Below, piece after piece: positions 9,002 to 21,969 of a stretch of 64,000 bases of DNA. Within the stretch, counting starts at the first letter, position 1; every line of letters begins with the position of its first letter. The DNA is from UBA5069 sp963773745. Its GTDB lineage: Bacteria; Chloroflexota; Anaerolineae; Caldilineales; Caldilineaceae. The position numbers and the translations under genes are program-made. The notes under the pieces were generated by a model. The model did no database searches, was not told the DNA's origin, and saw only the letters and a program-made list of their open reading frames with translations. The stretch is from NCBI GenBank assembly GCA_963773745.1, contig CAVZCL010000005.1, positions 434,001-498,000 of the forward strand, given 5' to 3'.

Positions 9002-9266
9002 CGTAGCGGGGGCTTGCAGCCCTCCGGCCCATGCCGCGGAGGCGCTCCGTTCGCAGCGGCGGTGTAAGCCGCCGTAGGTGGCCAGCGTGACGCGTCGCTG
9101 AGAACGGCGGCTTACACCGCCGCTACGCAATGCTTCACAATGGGGCACGCCGCCTACGGTTTGTAGCGGGGGGCTTCCAGCCCTCCGTTTTGGGCCGCCG
9201 CAATGCGTGTCGTCACGCCAGGAGACGTGACCTACAACAGCCGGAGGGCTGGAAGCCCCCCGCTAC
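9002..9266. repeat. TAGCGG-family repeat block
   Basis: No gene lies in 8940-9400. It holds a left-arm fragment near 9002; a hairpin with perfect 21-bp arms 9055-9075 and 9104-9124 whose loop contains GCGTGACGCGTCGC; and a hairpin with perfect 25-bp arms 9163-9187 and 9242-9266. The loop of the last contains a small hairpin, GTCACG...CGTGAC (9212-9231), that recurs at 35985 and 38025. A lone right-arm end lies near 9310. Confidence 0.85.
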
Positions 9267-9341
9267 GATTGTCAACGGACTTGGGCGACGCACCGCTGAA
9301 GCCGCCGCTACGACGCTGCAACGAAGCCACGACGCACCTCG

Positions 9342-9374
9342 AAAAACAAGAGGCCCGCCGCAGCGAGCCTCTTG
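9342..9374 (-). terminator. mscL terminator
   Basis: Read on the minus strand: an 8-bp stem (9367-9374 with 9347-9354), a 12-base loop, then five T (9342-9346). It lies 27 bases past the mscL stop. Confidence 0.85.
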
Positions 9375-9400
9375 CATACGCCATTTTGGGTGTAACGCAA

Positions 9401-9892
9401 TTAGTCGGCGCTCTTCGGCTTCGTCTCCACCACGGTCGACGGATCGGCGGCAGCAGATGGCGTTGTGCGCGACATGTCGAGCGTGCGCCCGCTGAGCAGG
9501 TCGCGAATCTCGGCCAGAAGCTCCTGGTCCTTGGTGGGTACAGGCGGCGCTGCTTCGGGGGCCGACTTGGCTGCTTCCTTGCGTATTACCATGTTCATCG
9601 CCTTGATCACAAAGAAGAGCACAAGCGCGACAATCACGAAGTTGATGATGGCCATGATCAGGTTGCCGTAACTAAAGACGGCATTCCCGACGCTAAAGGA
9701 GAGCCCGCCAAAGTCGAGCCCGCCCAGAATCAAGCCGATAAGGGGATTGATTAGGTCATTGACAACCGAGTTGACGATGGCGGTGAATGCAGCGCCTATG
9801 ACGACGGCAACCGCCAAATCAATCACGTTGCCGCGGAACATGAAAGCTTTCAATTCGTCAAGCATGGTGGCTTTCTTTGCTTCTTCGGCCAT
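9401..9892 (-). CDS. mscL: Large-conductance mechanosensitive channel
   Basis: 163 residues, about 25 longer than typical MscL because of an Ala/Pro/Lys-rich C-terminal tail. The first transmembrane helix carries the family pattern FRGNVIDLAVAVVIGAAF followed by VNDLINPLIG; the second is NLIMAIINFVIVALVLFFVI. The channel opens under membrane tension to release solutes during osmotic downshock. The minus-strand ATG at 9892 is preceded by GGGAGAAAAAG; longer forms of the frame begin with unrelated residues. Confidence 0.95.
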   Translation of the reverse strand: MAEEAKKATMLDELKAFMFRGNVIDLAVAVVIGAAFTAIVNSVVNDLINPLIGLILGGLDFGGLSFSVGNAVFSYGNLIMAIINFVIVALVLFFVIKAMNMVIRKEAAKSAPEAAPPVPTKDQELLAEIRDLLSGRTLDMSRTTPSAAADPSTVVETKPKSAD

Positions 9893-10082
9893 CTTTTTCT
9901 CCCTGAAACGCGCTGTTGGGTTGACGTGCGAGGAGTGGGCAACGGGCAGGCAGAACCTGTTCATCCCGCGCACCAGTATAGCAGCGACCAAAATAGACAC
10001 GCAATCCCATGGCGCAGCCTGATTTGACGCAAGGACGCGGTCTCCGCAATGCGCCCCCTGAAGTTGGATAGACGAGGACACC

Positions 10083-12356
10083 ATGCGCGCAGTTGGCAGC
10101 AGCCCTACCCGTTTTGATTCGTTGCCCAAGGTGACGGGCAGACGCCCAATACCCGGGCGACATCGACATGCCCAACCAGGCGTGGCTGAAGATCGTCTTC
10201 GCCGGCGTGGCGCACGCACGCGTGCGCGCTGTGCACACCGAAGCCGCGCGCGGCGCGCCCGGCGTGCTGGCCGTGCTGACCGCGGCCGATGTGCCCGTTA
10301 ACGAGTATGGGCTGATCATGCCCGACCAGCCGGTGCTCTGCGGCACGGGCAGCACGCCCCAGGCCGCAGTTGTGCGCTGGGAGGCGGACCACGTTGCGCT
10401 GGTTGTGGCGGAGACGGCGCAGCAGGCAGAGGCCGCTGCCGCGCTCATTCGCGTCGACTATGAGAAGCTGCCTGTCATCACCTCAACCGAGGCAGCGCTT
10501 GCCCCCGATGCGCCGCGTGCTCCACCCCAACGAGTTCCGCTTTCCCTACGGCACGCGCCGCCTGGATTCCAACCTGCTGCTCGAGTACCACATCATCAAC
10601 GGGGATGCAGAGGCGGCTTTGGCGCAGGCGGACGTGGTCATCGAAGCCACCTATCGGACGCACGCGCAGGAGCACGCCTACCTGCAGCCCGAGGCGGGTC
10701 TTGCCCACCTGCTGCCCGACGGCCGCATTGAGGTCATTTGCGGCGGTCAGTGGATGCACGAGGAGCGCCACGAGATTGCCCACGCGCTGGGGCTGGAGGA
10801 TGAGCGGGTGGTCGTGCGCCACGCCATGATCGGCGGGGCCTTTGGCGGGCGCGAGGATATCTCCGTGCAGATTGCGCTGGCGCTCGCCGCGCGAAGCACG
10901 TAGGCCGGCCCGTCAAGATTGTGTGGACGCCGCGAGGAGAGCATCATCGGCCACCACAAGCGCCACCCCTTCACAATCCACGCCAGGTGGGGTGCGATGC
11001 GCGACGGCACAATTGTGGCCGCGCACATGGACCTGACAAGCGATGCCGGCGCCTACGCCTACACCAGCACCAAGGTGCTTGGCAACGCCATCCTCGCCTC
11101 ACTGGGCCCCTATGCGATTGCCAATGTGAATGTGACTGCGCGCACCGTTTATACCAACAACACGCCATCGGGCGCTTTCCGCGGCTTTGGCGGGCCGCAG
11201 GCCCATTTCGCAGGCGAAATGCAGGTGAACAAACTCGCCGCCGCGCTGGGTATGGACCCGGTGGAGCTGCGGATGCGCAACCTTTGGCGCGACGGCGCGA
11301 CGCTGCCCACGCGCAGCCCGCTGCCCGCCGGCTGCTCTGCCGTGGAGGTGCTGGAGCGCGCCGCACATGAGGCGGGCTGGGTGCAGAGCGACAGCACATG
11401 GCACGCGCCCGCAGCGGCGGCGGGCGCGCCGCTCGATCGCCCGCTGACCTCCTTTGAGGCGGCGCAGCGCAGCAGTGGGCGGATTGCGCACGGCGTAGGT
11501 GTGGCCTGCTGCTTCAAGAATGTGGGCTTTAGCCTGGGCGCGCCGGAAAGCTGCGCGGCCTGGGTGGAACTCCACGGCGCGGGCGCAATTGAGCGCGCCG
11601 ATGTGGGCTGCGTGGGGGCCGAAGTGGGCCAGGGCGCACACATGGCCTTCCGCCAGATTGCCGCCACAGCACTCGGGCTTGACGTTGATCAGGTGACGCT
11701 TCACGCCGAAAGCTCCGATGCAGCCGGGCTCGAGCGGCAGCGCCTCGGCCAGCCGCATGACCTTCATGGCGAGCGGCGCCATTGCCGGCGCGGCCGAGCG
11801 CGCCCTGATTGCGTGGCGCGAGGACGAAGAGCGCCCTGCCCGCGCCGATTTCGTCTACCGGCCACGCCCCACCACAGGCTACGATCACCTCACGGGAGCG
11901 AGCGACCCAAACATCACCTACGGCTACTGCGCGCAGGTGGCCGAAGTCGAGGTCGACCTCGATACGGGCCACGTTACACTGACGCGCCTGATCAGCGCCA
12001 ACGACGTGGGGCGTGCCGTCAATCCGCAGCAGGTGGAAGGGCAGATCGAGGGCGCTGTGGCGCAAGCCACCGGCTGGACCCTCATGGAGGAGTACATACT
12101 GAAGGAGGGGCGCGCGCAGACGCAGCGCTTCAGCACCTATCTCATTCCCAGCGTTCTGGACGTGGCGCAGGAGATTGTGCCGGCCATACTTGAGGTGCCC
12201 GACCCGCAGGATCCCCTCGGCATCCGCGGCATGGCCGAGATGCCCATGATCCCCACTGCGCCTGCAATCGGCGCCGCCATCCACAACGCCACGGGCCAGT
12301 GGATTGACGCGCTGCCCTACAAGCCCGACCGCGTTTGGGCCGCGCTGCAACAGTAA
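10083..12356 (+). pseudogene. Xanthine dehydrogenase-type molybdoenzyme, frame-broken
   Basis: The gene encodes the large, molybdopterin-binding subunit of a xanthine dehydrogenase/aldehyde oxidase family hydroxylase (about 757 residues if repaired). It is split across three reading frames. The hammerhead domain is at the start. GGAFGGRED, PSGAFRGFGGPQ, GAEVGQGAH and the C-terminal catalytic Glu region GMAEMPMIPTAPAIG are all present. Frame changes fall near 10150, 10516, 10891, 10930 and 11735. Most are repaired by restoring one GC pair in a GCGC run (the one at 10891 has a pair too many), so a consensus error is possible. No FAD or 2Fe-2S subunit is nearby, and the natural substrate is unknown. 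Confidence 0.8.
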
Positions 12357-12362
12357 GTGTGT

Positions 12363-12428
12363 CGTAGCGGAGGGCCTCCTGGCCCTCGTATCAGGCGCTA
12401 TACGAGGGCCAGGAGGCCCTCCGCTACG
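12363..12428. repeat. TAGCGG-family hairpin, 28-bp arms
   Basis: Perfect arms 12363-12390 and 12401-12428 around a 10-base loop, beginning CGTAGCGGAGGGCC. It sits seven bases after the molybdoenzyme stop. Confidence 0.9.
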
Positions 12429-12465
12429 TACCGCGCGGCGTATGCCAATCGCCCAATTGGAACAC

Positions 12466-12494
12466 TTGTTCTACAAGGATCCGCGTGGTATACT
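12466..12494 (+). promoter_or_regulatory. Sigma-70-type promoter of GyrI-like gene
   Basis: TTGTTC (12466-12471), 17 bases, TATACT (12489-12494). It lies about 50 bases upstream of ATG 12543. Confidence 0.65.
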
Positions 12495-12542
12495 TGCGCT
12501 CCCGCACATTGCGCAGCGTAATCAACCACAAGGAGCTTTGCC

Positions 12543-13052
12543 ATGACATCAGTCTCGCAGCCAGTCATTCGCATGCAACCGCAGCAGCGCGTCATCTACG
12601 TTGAGCGGCTGGGCACGCCCGACGGCGATCTGGGCGAAAGCCCCATGGACGCGCAGAATACGCTCCACAAGGCGCTGGACAAGCATGGCCTCACCAATCG
12701 CATCACTTTAGGCATCTCCATGATGCCCGACGGCGTGGGCGCAAGCTGGGACAAGAGTGCAGACACGACGATTGCCCCGCGCTATCGTGGCGGCTATATG
12801 CTCACCGACAACGCGCCACTGCCTGCCGACCCTGACCTGCAGGAGGGCATTTTTGATGGCGGCAAAGTGGCAGTCTTTACCTATACCGGCGGCTGGGAAG
12901 GGCTGGGCGATGGCTGGGGCAAGGTGATGGGCGAGCTGCTGCCGGAGAGCGGCTTTGCCCTGCGCCCGGGCACATGGTTCGAGATCTACCTCGATGATCC
13001 GTCGGTGACACCGAGCGAGCAGTTGCGCACCGAGATTTGTCTTGCCGGTTGA
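12543..13052 (+). CDS. GyrI-like effector-binding domain protein
   Basis: 169 residues that match the GyrI-like/AraC effector-binding fold: an N-terminal strand with VIYVERLG, a central GVGASWDK stretch, GGYMLTD, GGKVAVFTYTGGWEGLGDGWG and a C-terminal FEIYLDDPSVTPSEQLRTEICL. There is no DNA-binding domain, so it is a stand-alone small-molecule binder. AAGGAG lies seven bases before the ATG. A second copy follows directly, so the pair probably arose by tandem duplication. The ligand is unknown. Confidence 0.8.
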   Translation: MTSVSQPVIRMQPQQRVIYVERLGTPDGDLGESPMDAQNTLHKALDKHGLTNRITLGISMMPDGVGASWDKSADTTIAPRYRGGYMLTDNAPLPADPDLQEGIFDGGKVAVFTYTGGWEGLGDGWGKVMGELLPESGFALRPGTWFEIYLDDPSVTPSEQLRTEICLAG

Positions 13053-13096
13053 ATAGCTGGCTAGCCTCAACTTGACAAAGAGGGAGGAGAAGGACA

Positions 13097-13588
13097 ATGC
13101 AAGCCCGAGATTCGCATCATGCCCGATCAGCGCATCGTCTTTGTGAAGCGGCGCGGCTATGTGGAGGGCGCCAGTTTCTCCAAAGCAGCCACTGAGGCAT
13201 TTAACGCGCTCATGGCCTATGTGGAGAGCAAACAGCTTGCATGGGCGCACAGGCGCAGTGATCGGTTACATGCCCGACGACATGAACACCGTCGCCATGG
13301 CCGACCAACGCTATGTTGCCAGCTTTGTCGTGCACTGATGACCAGCCGCTTGCCCGCGCACCCGACGTGCAGGAAGGAACGCTGCCCGGCGGCAAGTACG
13401 CCGTCTTCCTTCACAAGGGGCCATGGAACCGCGTGGGCGACACATGGATGGAAGGCTGGAACAACTGGTTTCCCACCAGTGGCATGTCTTTCCGGCAGGG
13501 CGGCTATGCGCTGGAGATCTACCTCAACGACGGTGACGACGTGCCGCCCGAGGAGTTGCGCACAGAGGTATGCCTGCCGGTGGAGTAG
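13097..13588 (+). pseudogene. Second GyrI-like protein, frame-broken
   Basis: A paralogue of the preceding gene. Pieces of all three frames align in order: IMPDQRIVFVKRRGYVEG, GAVIGYMPDDMNTVAMAD and GGKYAVFLHKGPWNRVG...YALEIYLNDGDDVPPEELRTEVCL. ATG 13097 has GGAGGAGAAGG upstream. Frame changes near 13102, 13250 and 13329 can each be repaired by adding one GC pair to a GCGC run. It is either a decayed copy or an intact gene with consensus errors. Confidence 0.7.
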
Positions 13589-13595
13589 AAAAGCA

Positions 13596-13682
13596 ACAGC
13601 AAAATTGAAGCTGATGATTGAGAATGGCGCCGCTATCCAGGATAGCGGCGCCAGTTTCAATCTCAGTCTTCAATTTTGCTGT
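13596..13682. terminator. Bidirectional terminator hairpin
   Basis: Outer arms 13596-13610 and 13668-13682 are perfect 15-bp complements (A/T-rich). An inner GC stem, 13626-13637 with 13641-13652, forms the tip. It separates the GyrI-like gene from convergent mutS and ends two bases before the mutS stop. Confidence 0.85.
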
Positions 13683-13683
13683 C

Positions 13684-16335
<2,652 letters not shown>

Positions 16336-16382
16336 TGGATCATCGGTAGATGGTGAACGAGTAAGTGGTGAAGTGGTAAATG

Positions 16383-16755
16383 CTGCGGACGGCCATTACG
16401 TACAGCGGCTTCAGCCGCCGTTCTCGGGGACGCGCCGCGTTGCAATCCTGCGGTGGCTGGTGAAGGTTGCCGTATTGCTTCGCTATGAAGTGTGCTCACC
16501 GCAGCCACCGCCATAGGCTGAAGCCTACGGCTAGGCAACCCAAGCCTGCTGAAGCAGGCTGAAACCATTCTTCGCTCGAGTGCGACGGCTTCAGTCGGCT
16601 TCAGCCGACTTGGTTTGGGTAGCCGTAGGCTTCAGCCTATGGCTGCGGCGAGCGCGCTTCATGCCGAAACGATGCACCTATGTTGAGCAGCCGCTATTCT
16701 CGAGGACACGACGCGTTCCATACCTTCGGCGGCTTACACCACCGCTACGCGTACT
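16383..16755. repeat. Nested TAGCGG-related repeat array
   Basis: Between mutS and recQ lies about 370 bp of nested inverted repeats. CAGCGGCTTCAGCCGCCG occurs near 16394. Outer arms beginning CCATAGGCTGAAGCC (from 16510) pair with GGCTTCAGCCTATGG (to 16642). Inner hairpins are AGCCTGCTGAAGCAGGCT and GTCGGCTTCAGCCGAC. A last element, GGCGGCTTACACCACCGCTACG, overlaps the 3' end of recQ. Confidence 0.8.
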
Positions 16756-18824
16756 GCAGCATGCCGCGTGCCTTCGGCGGTGATCTGAATCGTGAAGGCG
16801 TTCTCCATGAACTGTTGTCGCTCCACAAGGCCTTCACTTTCCATCGTCTCAATGAGGCGTTTTACGGCGGTGGGCGAGCGGTAATTGAGCACGCCAAAGG
16901 TTGCAATGCTCTGGTACTTGTCGCTGACGGTGCGATCGCCCACGAGCACCTTGGTGAGGTTGACCATGCCGAGCGACCGCTCGCGCAGCGTGCGCAGCAC
17001 CTCAATGCGCTGCGCACTGTCGTCGGGAGTCTGGCTTTCGATCGCCGGCAGGTCGCCGGCATTGCAGTTGTCGCAGGCGGTGCAGCGCCGGCGCTGCTCG
17101 CCGCCCAAATAGGCGGCGAGGTAGCCGTGGCGGCAACGCGTGCTCTTGGCATAGGCGGCAATCTCGCTTACCTGCTGCTCCTGCACAGCGGAGAAGCGGT
17201 CAATCAAGCCGGCAATGCGCGCCTCGGCGTCGGCAGGGGGCGGCGACACCAGCGTAATCAGCGCGTCGCGCCCGAAGCTGGTCAGGCGCATCACGCCCGC
17301 GCGCTGCCACGCAAGCAGGTCGCGTTCAAGCGTCGTGGCATCCATACCGGCACGTGCACAAAGGTCAAGGTAGTCGAACGTGGCGGGGTATTCCAGGCTG
17401 AGGCCGGTTCGTTGAACGAAGCTCGCCAGCACGCCATCTTCCGGCGGCTCGGCCAGAGTAAGGCTTACCTGACGGGGCGCATCGTAGTGGCGGCGGAGCA
17501 GGCCGGCGCTCTCCAGAATGCTGAGCGCCACGCGCACCTTTGTGTCGCTCGTATCGGGGATGGAGCGCGCCAGCTCTTCAAGCGCCACCAGCCCCGGGTT
17601 CCACGGGCGCATGCGTTCGCGCACGCCCTTGTAGATTTCGCGCAGGAAGGGCACTGTCACCGCATCGTAGCGCACCAGGCGCGTCATCGTTGCCTTGTCC
17701 GCATTGGCCCAGAGCAGCACGCAGTGGGCCGGCAGCCCGTCGCGCCCGGCGCGGCCCACCTCCTGGTAGTATGCCTCGAGCGACGACGGCAGCCCGTAGT
17801 GCAGAATGAAGCGGATGTCCGGCTTGTCAACGCCCATGCCGAAGGCCACCGTGGCAACCATAATGCGCGTCTGGCCACTCATGAAGCCCGACTGGATGCG
17901 CGTGCGCTCGGCATCACCCAGGCCGGCATGATAGGCGTCGGCCGCAATGCCCAGCCCCTGGAGCAGGACGGCAATCTCCTCGCAGTTGCGGCGCGTGCGC
18001 GCATAGACGATGCCGCTGCCCTCGAGCGCAGTGCAGAAGCCCAGCAGCCAGTCGCGCTTCTCATCCTCGCTCTCGGCGCGAAAGCTGTTGACGTGGAGAC
18101 TGGGCCGGAAGCTGTCGGCGGCGATGACGTGAAGACGGCGCGCTCGATTCTCGGCATTGCCCCGCCCGAAGAGTTGCTGCTCAATATCCTGACGCACGCG
18201 CGCAGGCGCCGTTGCTGTCAGCGCCACAATCTGCGGGGAGCCCAGGTCCTTGTGCGCCTGCGCCAGATAGAGATAGTCGGGTCGAAAGTTATGGCCCCAG
18301 GATGAGACGCAGTGCGCTTCGTCCACCACCAGGCGCGCCACGCCACGCGCGCGCAGCGTTTCAATCACCGGCCACTGGCGCAGCCGCTCGGGGGCCAGGT
18401 AGACCAGGCGATAGCGCCCCTGCGCAATGTCGTCCCACGCCTGTGCTGCCGATCCAGACTCCATGCTGCTGTTGATGGCAACGGTCTCGGCGCGCAGTGC
18501 AGCTGGCAAATTGTCCAGTTGATCCTTCATTAACGCAATGAGCGGTGAAACGACGAGCGTAAGCGAGTTCGCTCCGATGCTTTCATCAAGAAACGCGGGC
18601 AGTTGATAGCAGAGCGATTTGCCGCCGCCCGTGGGCAAAATTGCCAGCACATCCTCGCTGCGGCCAATCGCGGCCAAAATCTGCGGCTGCCAGGGCAGAA
18701 GCGCTTCGAAGCCAAAGAGGCGCTGTACGGCGCTCGTCAGAAACGCGAGTTCGTCGCGGCTCACGGGCGAATCGGCAGCCGTGCTCACTGGCGGTGAGAT
18801 GGGCAGTTCTGCCTCGACAGGCAC
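16734..18824 (-). CDS. recQ: ATP-dependent DNA helicase RecQ
   Basis: 696 residues. The helicase core shows the Walker A motif PTGGGKSLCYQLP, the DEAH box VVDEAHCVSSWGHNFRPDY, the motif TATAPARVRQDI and the C-lobe QEVGRAGRDG. A zinc-binding segment follows (CRHGYLAAYLGG...CTACDNC), then a winged-helix/HRDC-like tail. It unwinds DNA 3'-5' in recombination repair. The last residues and stop codon come from an adjoining hairpin repeat. The start overlaps the end of the TPR gene by 40 bases. Confidence 0.95.
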   Translation of the reverse strand: MPVEAELPISPPVSTAADSPVSRDELAFLTSAVQRLFGFEALLPWQPQILAAIGRSEDVLAILPTGGGKSLCYQLPAFLDESIGANSLTLVVSPLIALMKDQLDNLPAALRAETVAINSSMESGSAAQAWDDIAQGRYRLVYLAPERLRQWPVIETLRARGVARLVVDEAHCVSSWGHNFRPDYLYLAQAHKDLGSPQIVALTATAPARVRQDIEQQLFGRGNAENRARRLHVIAADSFRPSLHVNSFRAESEDEKRDWLLGFCTALEGSGIVYARTRRNCEEIAVLLQGLGIAADAYHAGLGDAERTRIQSGFMSGQTRIMVATVAFGMGVDKPDIRFILHYGLPSSLEAYYQEVGRAGRDGLPAHCVLLWANADKATMTRLVRYDAVTVPFLREIYKGVRERMRPWNPGLVALEELARSIPDTSDTKVRVALSILESAGLLRRHYDAPRQVSLTLAEPPEDGVLASFVQRTGLSLEYPATFDYLDLCARAGMDATTLERDLLAWQRAGVMRLTSFGRDALITLVSPPPADAEARIAGLIDRFSAVQEQQVSEIAAYAKSTRCRHGYLAAYLGGEQRRRCTACDNCNAGDLPAIESQTPDDSAQRIEVLRTLRERSLGMVNLTKVLVGDRTVSDKYQSIATFGVLNYRSPTAVKRLIETMESEGLVERQQFMENAFTIQITAEGTRHAAVRVAVV

Positions 18825-19591
18825 TGGCCGCTTGCGTTCGGGCTTGCGCGTCCCTTCGTCGCGCCGCTGTGTGGGGCGCGCACTTCGAGCACGGCGCGCG
18901 CCGCCTCCAGCTCATCCTCAAAGCGGCGCGCCAGCAGGAGTTGCACTTCATCCTGGCGCACCACATCGGGCACCGCGGCAAAGATCTCCTCGGCGGCGCG
19001 CAGAATGTCGGCCGAGGGGCCACTGTCAATTCCACCCTCCTCAATGGCCTGGACAGCAAACGCATCGGCCGCCACCCCATCCTGCTGCAGAAGCGCGACC
19101 CTGGCCAAGCCAATCAGCGGCGGCCGGGCATTGGGGGAGAGGGCTCGGTAGCGACGGAAGGCGTCCGCAGCCTCGTCGACACCGCCGGCGGCAAGGCAAA
19201 CATCGCCCTGCAGGCCCCATGCGGGGCCATACTCCGGGCTGGCCTGCGTGAGCTGCGCAGCCAAATCCCGTGCCTCAGCAATCCGACCTGCGCCAAGCAG
19301 CAGCCGCCCGTAGAGCACGGATGCAACAACGCCCGGCTCCTTCTGCGCCATGCGTTTCTGCATAAGCGCAATCGCCGCGTCGCCAAGGCCGCGGCCGAGT
19401 AACGCCTGGGCACGGAACTCCTGTACGGTGACGCGCGTGTCGCTGTGCCACGCGTCGATCACGGCCTGAGCCTCGTCGTACGCCTGCCAGCGCAGCAAAA
19501 ACGCGACAATGTGGCGCACGCTGTTGTAGGCCAGCGGCCCAATTTGCGCGGGCGTGGCATTCAGTTGATCAAGTAGTCGATTTCCACTCAT
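18785..19591 (-). CDS. TPR-like repeat protein
   Basis: 268 residues, start ATG 19591 (MSGNRLLDQLNATPAQIG). The sequence is a run of helical pairs rich in Ala and Leu that look like degenerate tetratricopeptide repeats, for example near APAWGLQGDVCLAAGG and DEAADAFRRYRALSPNARP. Such folds carry protein contacts. There is no signal peptide. Its end overlaps recQ on the same strand, so the two are probably co-transcribed. The last 30 residues are basic and of low complexity, which could reflect a local frame error. The role is unknown. Confidence 0.7.
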   Translation of the reverse strand: MSGNRLLDQLNATPAQIGPLAYNSVRHIVAFLLRWQAYDEAQAVIDAWHSDTRVTVQEFRAQALLGRGLGDAAIALMQKRMAQKEPGVVASVLYGRLLLGAGRIAEARDLAAQLTQASPEYGPAWGLQGDVCLAAGGVDEAADAFRRYRALSPNARPPLIGLARVALLQQDGVAADAFAVQAIEEGGIDSGPSADILRAAEEIFAAVPDVVRQDEVQLLLARRFEDELEAARAVLEVRAPHSGATKGRASPNASGQCLSRQNCPSHRQ

Positions 19592-19721
19592 AGACCAGTC
19601 AGAATGGTGCTTTCCAGTAAAAAAGGGGCCGGAGACACAAGGTTTGTCTCCCTTGAGTATACTAAACGCGCCCTCCATACCCGCGATTTTCCGTGGGGCG
19701 ATTGCCGTGCGCGGCGCTGAC

Positions 19722-21969
19722 TCACGCGCCCGCGCGCACCACCCCGTTTGGGTCGCCGTAGAGCGTGTAAGCGAGCCAGGTGGGGTTGGCGGGGGCGAGG
19801 TCGCGAATGTGCAGGCGGGCGGCTTGAAAGGCCTCGCCCAGCGTGTCGCCGGCAAAGAGGCGCGTATAGAAGTGCTGGGCAAAGGCCGCTGCCAGCTCGT
19901 CGTTCACCTCCCAGAGCGTGCCGATGAACGCGCCGACGCGCCCCGTGTTGATGAGCTTCTCGGCCCAGCCACCCAGCCCCGTGAGGCTAAAGCCCAGCCG
20001 CCCCACGCAGCATGCGTTGAGGAAGACGAGCGGGCGCGCAGCGCGCAACCCGCGCGTGGCGCTGGGGCTCAGGTCATCGGGCGTCAACACGCCATCCTGC
20101 AGGGTAATGCGGGCGCGGCCCGGGTTGGCGGCGTCGAACGCGCCGTGTGCGGCCACATGTAGAAGCTGCACGCCGCCCTCCTGCAGCAGCGCCTGCACGG
20201 CGGCGCGGCTTTGCAGCGGTGGCGCAAGCGCAATGCCCGCGGCTGCCAGCCCCTCATAGGCATCCTTTTCCACATCCACAAATTGCAGGTCAAGGTCGGG
20301 GGCCACCAGCCGCGCCGCCGCCACAGCTGTGCGCGCCGCCGAACCGCGCCCTGCCAGCCAGCGTGAGAGCGCAAACGCCTCGGCCCAGAAGGGCTCGGCC
20401 GTCTCCGTGTCGCTCACCACATCCACGCTGTAGGGCTTGACCATCTCCCAGGGAATCCACGGCTCGTCGGAGGTGATGAGAAAGGAGTGGATGAGGCCGG
20501 CAGCGTGCAGGCGGCGGATTTCGGGCCAGAGCACCGTCTTGAAGCGCTCGGGCAGCACTTCATCCCACAGTTCCTCGCCCAGCGCCGTGAAAAATGCCGA
20601 CGCGCGCGCCGATTGTTCAGCGTCAAAGTCGGGCTGCCCCGCCAGCAGGCTCAGCCGCGCAAACTTCTCTTCCAGCAGTTCAAGCGGATTGGCGCGCGCC
20701 AATTCCACCTCACCGGCGGGGGTCCAGTGAAAGCCGATCGCCGGGTTGGCCGAGTGGAGCGTGAAGGTCAGGCGGTTCTCGTTGAGGCCGCGCACCACGC
20801 GCAGTTCCAGATCAACGGGTGGCGGCGCATTGACCAGCAGCCCTTCAATCTCCACGCCATCGCCTGCAGGGGTCGCACGCGTGGATGTCGTCGTCTCCTG
20901 CACGCTTGTGGCAAAGGCGGCGCTGCCAATTTGCCGCCCACGGTGGTAGAAGTCCACGGTCAGGCGCTTGTCGCCCGCGAGGTTGGAGCGCAGCAGGAAG
21001 ATGGCCGGCTGTGAGGGGCGGTCGGCGTAGACGAGGATGGAGCGCTGCCAGAGGTCGAGCCGCTCCTCGAAGCCTGGTGCGGTGAGAAGGACATCGACGG
21101 CCTCAGGTGTGGCTGTGTCAATGAAGGGTACGGCCACCGCTGTTGCCGCGGCACGCGGCACTATCGGGCGCGGCATCGACGGGCGTCGTCACCAGCCGCA
21201 CAATCAGCGGCTCCCAGAGCGTGGTGCTGCGCTTGACGGTGCGAGGAAAGTCAACGTCGCTGTAGAGGCGCACCTGCGCAGCGGCCTCCGCTGGGGGCGC
21301 CGGCGGCTGATCGGGCTTAGGACGGTCGGGCAGAGGATGCGACGTGCCACTCCCCAGCCGGGTAACGATCTGGCCGGCGGCGGCCACCTTGCCTTCCAGC
21401 AAGGCGCGCCAAGCCAAGCGCCGCAAGGCAGGAATGGCTTGCAGCGCGTCGAGTGTGCGCGTGTAGAGCGCAAGCGTATCGACATAGGCGGCGCGCGCTG
21501 CGGGCAGGGCGGCGTCAAATGCGGCAAGCTCTTTGGCCGCACGGGTGGCCGCGTCTGGATCAGCCACAGGCAAGTGCGGGTCGGCGGCGGCGCGCCGCAG
21601 GGCATCCAGCGTGGCTGCCATCTGCGGCGGTTGCCAGAACATGGCGTCAAGCGCTGCAGCGAAGGGGTCGTCCACAGCGGCCAGCGCAATCAGGTGTGTT
21701 CGTTCAGCCGGCGCGAGCGGCGCGGCTGTCTTGAGCGCGCTGTGGAGCGGCGCACGCGCGGCCGCCAGCGCATGGAGCACGCCGGGCAGTTGCTCGGCTA
21801 AAGTGGCAAAGCGCTGCAGGGCAGCCGGCGCATCGTCGCTCGCCAGCTCAGCGGCCAGCACAGCGCGCGCGCCATCCAGATAGACCAGCGTTGCCTTGCG
21901 CGGAAGCGCAGGCCAGGCGCGGTACAGCGCGAGCAGATAGCCCGTTGCCGCGTCGGCATACGTCTGCAT
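19722..21969 (-). CDS. CHAT-domain (caspase-like) protein, frame-interrupted
   Basis: Two overlapping frames form one protein of about 749 residues. The N-terminal ~200 residues are Ala-rich helices. A beta-rich region (VRLYSDVDFPRTVKRSTT, then AVAVPFIDTATPEAVDVLLTAPGF) runs across the frame change near 21165. The C-terminus is a CHAT peptidase domain with its catalytic His in LLHVAAHGAFD and Cys in VFLNACCVGR. The frames rejoin if one GC pair is added at GCCGCGCCC. CHAT proteases are related to caspases and separase and cut proteins in signalling or defence. The substrate is unknown. The start overlaps the M24 peptidase stop by one base (TGATG). Confidence 0.8.
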
